A stretch of DNA of 64,000 bases. Source: Flavobacterium cheongpyeongense. Its GTDB lineage: Bacteria; Bacteroidota; Bacteroidia; Flavobacteriales; Flavobacteriaceae. The notes below the pieces were generated by a model that did no database searches, was not told where the DNA came from, and saw only the letters and a program-made list of their open reading frames with translations. The position numbers and the translations under genes are program-made. This document shows, in pieces, positions 46,545 to 54,914 of this stretch (its first letter is position 1; every line of letters starts with the position of its first letter). The stretch is taken from contig NZ_QJHK01000004.1 of NCBI RefSeq assembly GCF_003202435.1, positions 248,001-312,000 of the forward strand. Direction: 5' to 3'.

Positions 46545-49181
46545 ATGAACTTACATCGCTTATATGGTTTAATCCTTCTTTTTCTGAGTCTCCATGTTTT
46601 CGGGCAACAGGAAAGTAAAATCTATAATACTATTGATACTTTCGTTACAAACCCTTCCGCGAAAGCGTTAAAAAATTTAACGAATGCAGAAAATACGTTC
46701 TGGAGAAATCCAAAACCAAAAAGCAAAGACGAATTATTGTCCATAGTGGTTTTAAACTGCAATAAGGCCTATTATGAAAATCAATTCGGGCAAACCCAAA
46801 ATGCCCTGTTAACCTACGAAAAAGCCTGGCAAACCTATCAGAAATACCAACTTAAAAATTACGATATCATTGAATATTGTCTCAAACCTTTAGGAAATCT
46901 ATATACCATTGTAGGGGATTATGATAGCGCAGAAAACACGATCAAACAGTATTATTTTATTGCCGAAACAGAAAAAAAACAATCACAAAAAATAGCGGCC
47001 ATCCTGAATTTATCGAATGTCTATCAGAATTCAGGAAAGATTTCAATGGCAATTGAACTTTTGGAAAATTCTCTAAAAACTGAAAAACTGTCAAATGCTC
47101 TAAAAGGAATTTTATGGAATAACCTTGGTAATAATTATTTACTGAGTTCAGCAGGGCATTTAATGAAACCAGAGGTCTATGATAAAGCACAAAAATATTT
47201 TGAATTAGCAGTAAAATATTTAAAAAATGATACCGATCAGTCTGAAACCCTGTCGAATTCTTATCGAAATTTAGCCAATCTTAATCGCTTACGACAAAAT
47301 TTTGAACTTGCAGACTCTTATTTAGAAAAAGCACAAAAGCTGATGCAGGATTCGCAGCCCAGAAAAATTGCAAAATTGTATTATGAAAAGGCTCTATTGT
47401 TGTTTGCTGAACAAAAACACAAAGAAAGTATCAATGAAATTAAAGGTATTTTTAAAATCTTAATTCCCAATTACAATTCAGGAAATTTATTGCCAAATAA
47501 AAATCAATTGTATGCAGAAACCGTTTTATTGGATGCACTCGATTTATATGCCGAAATTTTATCCGTCAAAGACCCCAAAAAAGCTTTAAAGACTTTTGAA
47601 CTTTCTTTTTACATTGACGATTTATTGATGAATTCTTTGGTTTATGAAAATTCTAAAATCATTAATCAGATCAGAACCCGGAACCGTACCGAAAAATGTC
47701 TCTTACTTTACGATCATTTGTATCAAACAGAGCACAAAATTCAATATTTAGAACAAGCATTTCAATTATCAGAAAAAACAAAATCCGGAGTTTTAAAAAA
47801 TTATCGTTCAAATATTAAAAACGCTTCTGCAAAAGAAAAACAGCTTGTGCAGCAACTTCAAAATTTAATTAATGCTATTTTAAAAGAACAGCAAAAAGGG
47901 GATTTAGCTGATATTTCAAAAATTAATCAATTCATAAAAAAACAAAATGAATCGATGCTTTCGCTAAAGAAACTCCAGGCTGAAGATACCGATTATTTCT
48001 CTGAAAACTGTGATTTAAAAGCGCTGTTTTCAAAATTAGAAAGTGACAAAGCCGTTATGGTTTATTATTTTATGGGTTCTGAAAACTTGTTTTATTTCAC
48101 TTTACAAAATAACCGAATTAATTTAAACCACATCTTTACAGCCCATAAAGCAATGCTTGAAATCGTGCATTTTGTAGATTATTTTAATGACGCTAATGCT
48201 ATTATTAATGATATTTCGGGTTATAATCGTTTTGGAAATAAGGTTTATAACCTATTGCAATTACCCGGCAATTCGGTTTATCAAAACCTGATTGTTGTTC
48301 CGGATGGGATTTTGAATTTTCTTCCGTTTGAAGCATTAATTACACGTAAATCAAACACAACAAACTTTGCCAAAATGCATTATTTGCTGAACGATTTCAA
48401 AATTGCTTATAATACCTCGGCCAATATTTATTTGAATTCTAAACCAGTTTCTAAATCAGAAAAAACCGTTTTGGGTGTTTTTCCGGTTTTCAAAAAAACT
48501 GCTTTTGAATTAAATTATTCAAAAAAAGAATTAGCATCAATCCGAAGTAATTTTAAAGGAAAATATTTAGAAAACACAGAGGCCACTTTCGATAATTTTA
48601 AAAAAAATGCCATTGATTATTCGATTCTGCATTTGAGCACACATGCTGCTGCAGGCGATATTGAAACTCCGGCAAGCATTAAATTTTATGATCAGGAAAT
48701 TTTATATTCCGAATTATACAACCTGAATATCAACCCGGATTTAGTGGTTTTAAGTGCCTGCGAAACCGGAATCGGAAAACTCTACAAAGCCGAGGGAGCG
48801 ATGAGTGTGGCAAGAGGTTTTCAGTTTGCGGGAGCACAGAATTTATTGTTTTCTTTATGGAAAGTAAATGATTATACAACTTCGGTTTTTATGTCTGACT
48901 TTTATAAAAACATCAAAAAAAATCCGTCTTATTTTGAAGCCAATACAAATGCAAAACTTGATTTCTTAAATGACAAATCGATTACAAACGCAAAAAAGTC
49001 ACCTTATTATTGGAGTTCTTTTGTGTATTACGGTTCGATTTCTACAGAAATAAAATCAGCCCATTATATCTATTACATCATTAGTTTATTGACGTTAATT
49101 GGCTTATTTTTGGTTTTCAATCACTATCAAAAATGGAAAATCTTCACGAGGTTCTCAAAAAAGAGAAATACAAAAAAATAA
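46545..49181 (+). CDS. TPR-CHAT protein (caspase-like peptidase), membrane-anchored
   Basis: An 878-aa protein: signal peptide (MNLHRLYGLILLFLSLHVFG), about a dozen helical TPR-like repeats (roughly 60-470), a coiled linker, and a CHAT domain (about 545-835). The caspase-family dyad is present: His700 in HLSTHA and Cys739 in LSACETG. A C-terminal membrane segment (YYIISLLTLIGLFLVF) and basic tail follow. So the protease domain should face the periplasm, anchored in the inner membrane (inference from topology). TPRs probably recognise a partner. It overlaps the following protease gene by 49 bases. Confidence 0.9.
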   Translation: MNLHRLYGLILLFLSLHVFGQQESKIYNTIDTFVTNPSAKALKNLTNAENTFWRNPKPKSKDELLSIVVLNCNKAYYENQFGQTQNALLTYEKAWQTYQKYQLKNYDIIEYCLKPLGNLYTIVGDYDSAENTIKQYYFIAETEKKQSQKIAAILNLSNVYQNSGKISMAIELLENSLKTEKLSNALKGILWNNLGNNYLLSSAGHLMKPEVYDKAQKYFELAVKYLKNDTDQSETLSNSYRNLANLNRLRQNFELADSYLEKAQKLMQDSQPRKIAKLYYEKALLLFAEQKHKESINEIKGIFKILIPNYNSGNLLPNKNQLYAETVLLDALDLYAEILSVKDPKKALKTFELSFYIDDLLMNSLVYENSKIINQIRTRNRTEKCLLLYDHLYQTEHKIQYLEQAFQLSEKTKSGVLKNYRSNIKNASAKEKQLVQQLQNLINAILKEQQKGDLADISKINQFIKKQNESMLSLKKLQAEDTDYFSENCDLKALFSKLESDKAVMVYYFMGSENLFYFTLQNNRINLNHIFTAHKAMLEIVHFVDYFNDANAIINDISGYNRFGNKVYNLLQLPGNSVYQNLIVVPDGILNFLPFEALITRKSNTTNFAKMHYLLNDFKIAYNTSANIYLNSKPVSKSEKTVLGVFPVFKKTAFELNYSKKELASIRSNFKGKYLENTEATFDNFKKNAIDYSILHLSTHAAAGDIETPASIKFYDQEILYSELYNLNINPDLVVLSACETGIGKLYKAEGAMSVARGFQFAGAQNLLFSLWKVNDYTTSVFMSDFYKNIKKNPSYFEANTNAKLDFLNDKSITNAKKSPYYWSSFVYYGSISTEIKSAHYIYYIISLLTLIGLFLVFNHYQKWKIFTRFSKKRNTKK

Positions 49182-49570
49182 AATTCAAAATCATCAAAAC
49201 ACAGCATTTACTGATTAAAGTAAAAATCAACGGCGTTTCGGGAAATTTTATTTTAGATACCGGAGCTTCCAATTCCTGTGTGGGTTTTGAAGGTATTGAA
49301 CGCTTTGAATTAACTACAAAAAAATCAAAGACTAAAGCTGCAGGAGCAGGTGGTACCGGAATGAAAACGCAAATTTCAAAACAAAATTCGGTACAGATTG
49401 GTTCCTGGAAAAACGATGATTTTGGGATCGTAATTTTTGACCTTTCACATGTTAACGAAGCGCTTACACAACACAAAGCGAAACCCGTTAACGGCATTAT
49501 TGGTGCTGATATCCTCCTAAAAGGCAAGGGGATTATTGATTACTACAATCATTATTTGTATTTGAAGTAA
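49133..49570 (+). CDS. Retropepsin-like aspartic protease
   Basis: A 145-aa single-domain aspartyl protease. The catalytic triplet is in FILDTGASNSCVG (Asp42), followed by a flap-like region GAGGTGMKT and the second conserved stretch GIIGADIL. Such proteins act as dimers. There is no signal peptide. The gene starts inside the CHAT gene in another frame (49-base overlap), so the two are likely translated from one mRNA; an internal later start cannot be ruled out. A protease pair, CHAT plus retropepsin, suggests a proteolytic cascade (inference). Confidence 0.87.
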   Translation: MENLHEVLKKEKYKKIKFKIIKTQHLLIKVKINGVSGNFILDTGASNSCVGFEGIERFELTTKKSKTKAAGAGGTGMKTQISKQNSVQIGSWKNDDFGIVIFDLSHVNEALTQHKAKPVNGIIGADILLKGKGIIDYYNHYLYLK

Positions 49571-49589
49571 CTTTCAAAACTCCAAACCA

Positions 49590-49787
49590 TTAAATTTTGA
49601 ATGTTCCCAGATGTAAAGTCTTATATTCATCCGAATAAACATGAATTTCATAACCATCCGAAAGATTTCTCGACCAAACTAACTTATTTACTGAGATAAA
49701 ATAATTATACCATTTTCTTTCCCCTAAAATTTTAAGGTTAAGTTTATTAGTTCCTACAGCTTTTAATATTTTATTTTCTATTATCAT
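49590..49787 (-). CDS. Small protein of unknown function next to the nuclease gene
   Basis: A 65-aa protein starting MIIENKILKAVGTNKL. I set the start at the ATG at 49787, 4 bases beyond the nuclease stop; the frame extends to a TTG at 49808. It contains beta-type patterns (LNLKILGERKWYNYFI, YEIHVYSDEY) and no recognised motif. It is the last gene of the methylase/nuclease trio and may be an accessory or immunity component. Confidence 0.5.
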   Translation of the reverse strand: MIIENKILKAVGTNKLNLKILGERKWYNYFISVNKLVWSRNLSDGYEIHVYSDEYKTLHLGTFKI

Positions 49788-49791
49788 ACCA

Positions 49792-50442
49792 TTAATTTGA
49801 GAATTCAAAAAACAAATGTTTTAGAACCTTTTGAGAATGTTTTGTCTCAAATATTTTATGATTATCAATAAACTTACTTTTATGTAGGATCATTTCAGAG
49901 TCATTTTTACATGAACTAATTTTAGCATTTACTTTGTCAATGATATTTTCTAATGAACCATTTACAATGTAGCCCAACATACAACCATTTTTTTCTTTAA
50001 AATGTCCTGTCAGAAATCTATCAATACCTTTAGTAATATATTCTTTCTGTTGTTGAGAAGCATTTACTTTGCTTCCGTTTGATTTATTCCATTGTGAAGA
50101 AGAAATATTTTTTGCTTCAATGATATAATTTAACCTTATTTCGTTTGACCAAACATTATGAAATCTAATATCAATTGGATTTGCTTCGTCTGCTGATTTC
50201 AAACCATTATCAATTTCATCATCCTCCAATTCTTCTTCTTTTGTAATAATCATTTCATATTTTAAAGCTACATCGCACTTATTCATTAAACTTACTAAAT
50301 GAGAGGAAAAAGTTTTCTCTTCCCAATCTTTTGAATATGACTTATTCTTTATAGAATCATTATATGATTTAACCAAAACTGTTAAACATTTCAATTCAAA
50401 GCTTTCATTTACTTTCTGTATTATAAAATTGCTTTTAGCCAT
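49792..50442 (-). CDS. Probable restriction nuclease, PD-(D/E)XK-like
   Basis: A 216-aa protein not assigned to a named family. A PIDIRFHNVWSNEIRLNYIIEAKN stretch, broken across about residues 90-115, has the spacing of a PD-(D/E)XK nuclease core: Asp in PIDIRF, then Glu-Ala-Lys in IIEAKN. Its ATG overlaps the methylase stop by 8 bases (ATGGCTAA), so it is co-translated with the methylase. By context it is the cleavage partner, but this is inferred. Confidence 0.68.
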   Translation of the reverse strand: MAKSNFIIQKVNESFELKCLTVLVKSYNDSIKNKSYSKDWEEKTFSSHLVSLMNKCDVALKYEMIITKEEELEDDEIDNGLKSADEANPIDIRFHNVWSNEIRLNYIIEAKNISSSQWNKSNGSKVNASQQQKEYITKGIDRFLTGHFKEKNGCMLGYIVNGSLENIIDKVNAKISSCKNDSEMILHKSKFIDNHKIFETKHSQKVLKHLFFEFSN

Positions 50443-53400
50443 TCCCGTTAGCTATTTCAACTAATAAAGATTTACAATCCTCCATAGCAGCAGTTTGACT
50501 CCAAAAACGTCTTTGATTTGGCTTTATGATGTAAACATGATCACCATCATAATAGTTTAGTTTTTTTCTAAAATATAAATTTTGAGCTTCTTCTTCCCAA
50601 AGTTTTTCATCTAAAATTTTTAACTCTTTATATATATCTTCTTTTGATTCGAAAACAGGTTTTTCTTCATTCCCAAATGATATTTTAACTAAATACAATG
50701 GGCAATTTCTATTGATATCATAAATTGTTGCAGACGCTTTTAAATCAACATCATCCAACCAATCATTTAGTTCTTTTGTTAGTCTGTTAATATAAATGCC
50801 GATTTTGTTAACTGGTAAAACCGCTTTAGATTTCTCTTTATTTTCAAATAAATCTAAACTATAATCTAAAGTGTCTTTAATTATAATTTGCTCATCTTCT
50901 GTCAATTTAAGAATATCATTAAAAATAATCTGGTCAATTTCTTTTTCTAAATGTGAAATATCTTGACTTACTTTGTTTGATTTTTTTATCGAAATTATTT
51001 CATCAACTTTTGAAGATAACTTTATAATATTTTTCGCTTCTATATTTTCAATAACAGAAGGGAGCTGTAACATTTCATTTGATTGAACTCTTTCTCTTTC
51101 TATTCCCCAAGAAGCTGAACTTAACGAAAGATAATAATTTGAAAAAACTGAATTTATGAATGAAGATAAAACTTTTAGGATTTGAATATCACTGTTCACA
51201 ATACTATAAGCCATATGATAACAATCAAAATCTATTATACTTGAACAGTATTCTTTATCTTTTTGACCCTCTTTAATTATTAAAAAAGGACTTTTGTATA
51301 ATAACTCGTTTGTAGGTCTATAAATTTTAGAATTTGGAACTAACGCATTTTTCGAAGTATAATATTTATCTATTAAACCAGTTTCAATATATTCAATAGG
51401 AGTGAAAAATTTATTTTCTTCTATTTGCTCTTTTGAAGGAGAATGAAGTCCACTACCTTTTATCCATTCATTTTTATTAGTTTCAAAATATTCTTCTAGA
51501 GAATTGTATTTTGATTCAATTTTTTCAATCAACTCAAAATCAAAATAATTCCCCCACATTGCAATTTTCCAGATTTTTGAATCTTTCTTTTCACAATCAT
51601 TTCTTGGCAAATGCTTAACATCTGATGAATCAATTACAATTCCTTCTAAAACATCATTTTTAATATAGGTTTTAGGGGCATAATAAGTTATGGTATCTTT
51701 TGGGTTTTCAGGATTCTCTTTTTGATAAAAAACAATACATATGGGGGTTTTAGCAGATCCGAAAAGCTGACCTCCAAATTCTTTAGGAATATCTCTTAAA
51801 ATTGAAAAGTTATAAATTTTTTCTACATAATTATAAGTAAGCAACCATTTCCTAAAATTTTGATATGTACCTCGTGTATTCGTTAAAACTTTAGTATTGA
51901 AAATTAAAGCAATTTCACCTTTTGGTGCTAATAAAGTAGCTTTGTGCATAAATGGCAAAACCATTTCTTGAGCAAAATTTTGTTTTTTACAATAATTTAT
52001 AATTGATGGTAATAACTTTTTTGTCCCAAATGGGGGATTTCCAACTACTAATTGAAAATTTTGCAATTCTGATATTTCAAAATCAGATATAGTATCTCTT
52101 TTAAAAAGATTATACCCCTGTTCATTTAAAGTTGAGTCCTCTGGATCGTTTATTAAATAAGGAAATTTAATATTCCCATTCCACCAACCTGTCTTTGGGT
52201 CTAGATTATCTAACAACGCTAAATACAAACTAAATGCCGCTACTTTAATTGATTTTCCTTCTATTTCTATCCCAAAAATATTGTCTTTTAGAATCTTTAC
52301 TAGAATATCGAAATCCGTTAGCTTTTTTTGGCATTTGTTTTCATAACGTTTTACTAAACGCTTAAAACTTTGAACCAAAAAAATTCCTGAACCACAACTT
52401 GGATCAAGTGTTTTTATATTATAATTAGTTTTGTCGTTTTGAATGGGTAACTTCTCATTTAAAATCAGTTCAACTAATGATGGAGGTGTATAAAAAGTCC
52501 CTGAATCTTTTTTATTTTTTTCATCTAATTCGGATAAAAAGTTTTCGTAGATTTCACTTAATAATTCAATTCGAATAATACTAAAATCAAATAACCTCCA
52601 GCCTTCAAAAAAAGTAATTTGTTCATCATTTTCACAACCATTAATAAAACATTTTTTTATTAATTCTAAATGATTTAGTTTGACTAGATTTCTTTCCTCT
52701 TGAGTTATAGTAAATAAACTTCCATTAAAGTCATTGGATAATCTTTGGAATAGATTATAAGTAGCTTCAATATTTTCTAGAACCTTAAAATAAGAATCCG
52801 CATGATCTAAAAAAGTAGCATAAAATGGTTTTGTAGTCGCTCCTTTATCTTCTAAATACAATAAAAATAAAGAACGCATCACTAATTTATGAATAATGTC
52901 TTTGTCTTTTAACCCTTCTTTTTCTAGCTTCCTCGAAACATTAATTAAACTCTTAATTAAATATTTATCAACTCTATTTTGGAGATTTAGTTTGTCTTTT
53001 ATCTCTTTAGCTTCAATTGCTGACCAAATAAAGCCTGTGTCAATAGCAATTCTTGAAAAAAGTGTATTAAGAGTTTTTAATTTTACTTCGTCTGTTTCCT
53101 CACAACAAAAAAGTTGCAGTTCTTGTAATTGACTTTTTAACTTTAAGTCAGCTATATTTTTATCTAAAACGAAAGGTTTTACAGAACAATTATAAATTCT
53201 AATTTCTGTTTTAGTATAAACATAGAGAAATAAAACTTTTTGAAAATTCCAACAAGCATGCTGAATTTCAGCAATCAATTTTAAGGTTTGTAAATCAAAA
53301 GACTCTACTTCTTTTAAGAAAAGAGCGGGATATCCCTCATTTTCATAAACTTCAATAATTCCATGTTTTTCAATATCAAATATATCAATATCAATTTCCT

Positions 53401-53455
53401 TGCTATCTTTTGCAAAGTCATTAAAATCGAGTTGTTGAAAAATGGAATTTGACAT
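50435..53455 (-). CDS. N6-adenine DNA methyltransferase, type II/IIG-like
   Basis: A protein of about 1006 aa. An N-terminal helical region (about 1-300) is followed by an Eco57I/HsdM-type methylase core with the SAM-binding motif LDPSCGSGIFLVQ near residue 355 and the catalytic NPPF in VVGNPPFGTK near residue 480. A long C-terminal half (about 620-1006) is a likely target-recognition region with helical repeats. I use the ATG at 53455 (MSNSIFQQLDF); the frame extends six codons upstream. DNA is noticeably more AT-rich than in housekeeping neighbours. Probably the modification (and recognition) subunit of a restriction system. Confidence 0.85.
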   Translation of the reverse strand: MSNSIFQQLDFNDFAKDSKEIDIDIFDIEKHGIIEVYENEGYPALFLKEVESFDLQTLKLIAEIQHACWNFQKVLFLYVYTKTEIRIYNCSVKPFVLDKNIADLKLKSQLQELQLFCCEETDEVKLKTLNTLFSRIAIDTGFIWSAIEAKEIKDKLNLQNRVDKYLIKSLINVSRKLEKEGLKDKDIIHKLVMRSLFLLYLEDKGATTKPFYATFLDHADSYFKVLENIEATYNLFQRLSNDFNGSLFTITQEERNLVKLNHLELIKKCFINGCENDEQITFFEGWRLFDFSIIRIELLSEIYENFLSELDEKNKKDSGTFYTPPSLVELILNEKLPIQNDKTNYNIKTLDPSCGSGIFLVQSFKRLVKRYENKCQKKLTDFDILVKILKDNIFGIEIEGKSIKVAAFSLYLALLDNLDPKTGWWNGNIKFPYLINDPEDSTLNEQGYNLFKRDTISDFEISELQNFQLVVGNPPFGTKKLLPSIINYCKKQNFAQEMVLPFMHKATLLAPKGEIALIFNTKVLTNTRGTYQNFRKWLLTYNYVEKIYNFSILRDIPKEFGGQLFGSAKTPICIVFYQKENPENPKDTITYYAPKTYIKNDVLEGIVIDSSDVKHLPRNDCEKKDSKIWKIAMWGNYFDFELIEKIESKYNSLEEYFETNKNEWIKGSGLHSPSKEQIEENKFFTPIEYIETGLIDKYYTSKNALVPNSKIYRPTNELLYKSPFLIIKEGQKDKEYCSSIIDFDCYHMAYSIVNSDIQILKVLSSFINSVFSNYYLSLSSASWGIERERVQSNEMLQLPSVIENIEAKNIIKLSSKVDEIISIKKSNKVSQDISHLEKEIDQIIFNDILKLTEDEQIIIKDTLDYSLDLFENKEKSKAVLPVNKIGIYINRLTKELNDWLDDVDLKASATIYDINRNCPLYLVKISFGNEEKPVFESKEDIYKELKILDEKLWEEEAQNLYFRKKLNYYDGDHVYIIKPNQRRFWSQTAAMEDCKSLLVEIANGNG

Positions 53456-53541
53456 TATTGGGGTTTTAAACAAAAATATGATTTAAAAAAAATATTTCCT
53501 TATATATACGGAAAAATATATCAAAAATGATATGAACAAAA

Positions 53542-53572
53542 AAATCTCGTTTACAGAAATAAACGAGATTTT
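53542..53572 (-). terminator. Terminator after sucB
   Basis: Stem aaatctcgttta/taaacgagattt with a loop of about 6 bases, A-rich on the left so that it ends minus-strand transcription just after sucB. Confidence 0.8.
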
Positions 53573-53595
53573 TAAAAATATATTTTTAGAATGTA

Positions 53596-54837
53596 TTACA
53601 ACTCCAATGCTCTTTTAGCATCACCGTTCATCAATAATTCTACTGGGTTTTCTAAAGCTTCTTTTACCGCCACTAAGAAACCAACAGACTCACGTCCATC
53701 GATGATTCTGTGATCATAAGAAAGGGCTACGTACATCATTGGGTGAATTTCTACTTTACCGTTTACAGCGATTGGGCGCTCGATAATATTGTGCATTCCT
53801 AAGATTCCTGACTGAGGAGGGTTGATGATTGGAGTAGATAACATACTTCCGAAAACACCACCATTAGTGATTGTAAAAGTTCCACCAGTCATATCGTCAA
53901 CTGTAATTTGACCGTCACGAGCTCTTAAAGCCAATCTTTTGATTTCAGCTTCGATTCCACGGAAGGTTAAAAGTTCAGCATTACGAACAACAGGAACCAT
54001 TAATCCTTTTGGTCCGGAAACAGCGATTGAGATATCAGCAAAATCGTAAGCGATTTTGTAATCACCGTCCATCATAGAGTTCACATCAGGATATAATTGT
54101 AAAGCTCTTGTTACTGCTTTTGTAAAGAAAGACATAAAACCTAAACCTAAACCACCATGTTTAGCTTTGAAAGCGTCTTTGTATTCATTACGAATTTGGT
54201 TGATTGGCGTCATGTTTACTTCGTTAAAAGTAGTAAGCATAGCTGTTTCGTTCTTAGCCGAAACTAATCTTTCTGCTACTTTACGACGTAACATTGATAA
54301 TTTAGTACGCTCAGTTCCACGGCTTCCACCAGTTGGAGTTCCCATAGAAGGCACTGCATTTACAGCATCATCTTTAGTAATTCTTCCGCCTTTACCAGTT
54401 CCTGAAACAGTTGCCGGAGCAATATTTTTCTCGTCTAATATTTTTCTTGCTGCAGGAGATGGAGTCCCGGCTGCATAACTTGTTGCTGCCGGAGCCTGAA
54501 CCGGAGCTGCTTTTGAAGCCTCAGCTTTTACTTCTGCTTTTGGAGCTTCAGCCTTAGGAGCTTCTGCTGCTGGTGCAGCTGCAGAACCAGATGGTTTTGC
54601 CGCATCAGTATCAATTAAACAAACTACAGCACCAACTGCTACTGTATCACCTTCTTCAGCTTTTAGTGTAATTACACCGCTCATTTCAGCAGGCAATTCA
54701 AGAGTAGCTTTGTCTGAATCAACTTCAGCAATCGCCTGATCTTTTTCTACATAATCTCCGTCTTTTACTAACCAAGTTGCAATTTCAACTTCTTTTATTG
54801 ATTCCCCTGGTGATGGGACTTTCATTTCTAAAATCAT
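53596..54837 (-). CDS. sucB: 2-oxoglutarate dehydrogenase E2 (dihydrolipoyllysine succinyltransferase)
   Basis: A 413-aa TCA-cycle core enzyme. The N-terminal lipoyl domain has the modified lysine in [11 protein letters not shown] (about residue 43). An Ala/Pro-rich linker (about 80-115), an E3-binding domain ([13 protein letters not shown]) and the catalytic domain follow, with [11 protein letters not shown] containing the active-site His near 384. It lies 77 bases after sucA; the spacer holds a short repeat. Confidence 0.97.
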   Translation of the reverse strand: MILEMKVPSPGESIKEVEIATWLVKDGDYVEKDQAIAEVDSDKATLELPAEMSGVITLKAEEGDTVAVGAVVCLIDTDAAKPSGSAAAPAAEAPKAEAPKAEVKAEASKAAPVQAPAATSYAAGTPSPAARKILDEKNIAPATVSGTGKGGRITKDDAVNAVPSMGTPTGGSRGTERTKLSMLRRKVAERLVSAKNETAMLTTFNEVNMTPINQIRNEYKDAFKAKHGGLGLGFMSFFTKAVTRALQLYPDVNSMMDGDYKIAYDFADISIAVSGPKGLMVPVVRNAELLTFRGIEAEIKRLALRARDGQITVDDMTGGTFTITNGGVFGSMLSTPIINPPQSGILGMHNIIERPIAVNGKVEIHPMMYVALSYDHRIIDGRESVGFLVAVKEALENPVELLMNGDAKRALEL

Positions 54838-54882
54838 CTTTGTTTTTGTTTAAGGTTTTTATGGTTACAGGTACAGGTGGTT

Positions 54883-54907
54883 AAACCTGAAACCTGAAAC
54901 TTGAAAC
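54883..54907. repeat. Short tandem repeat in the sucA-sucB spacer
   Basis: Three tandem variants of 'cctgaaa(c/t)' (aacctgaaacctgaaacttgaaac) lie between the two genes, a common flavobacterial spacer pattern with no coding content. Confidence 0.6.
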
Positions 54908-54914
54908 ATTCTTT

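Noticed and set aside
50435..53455. BREX/PglX or DISARM methylase
   Set aside because: No companion genes (PglZ, BrxC, DrmA, DrmB and the like) are present; only a nuclease-like and a small protein adjoin.
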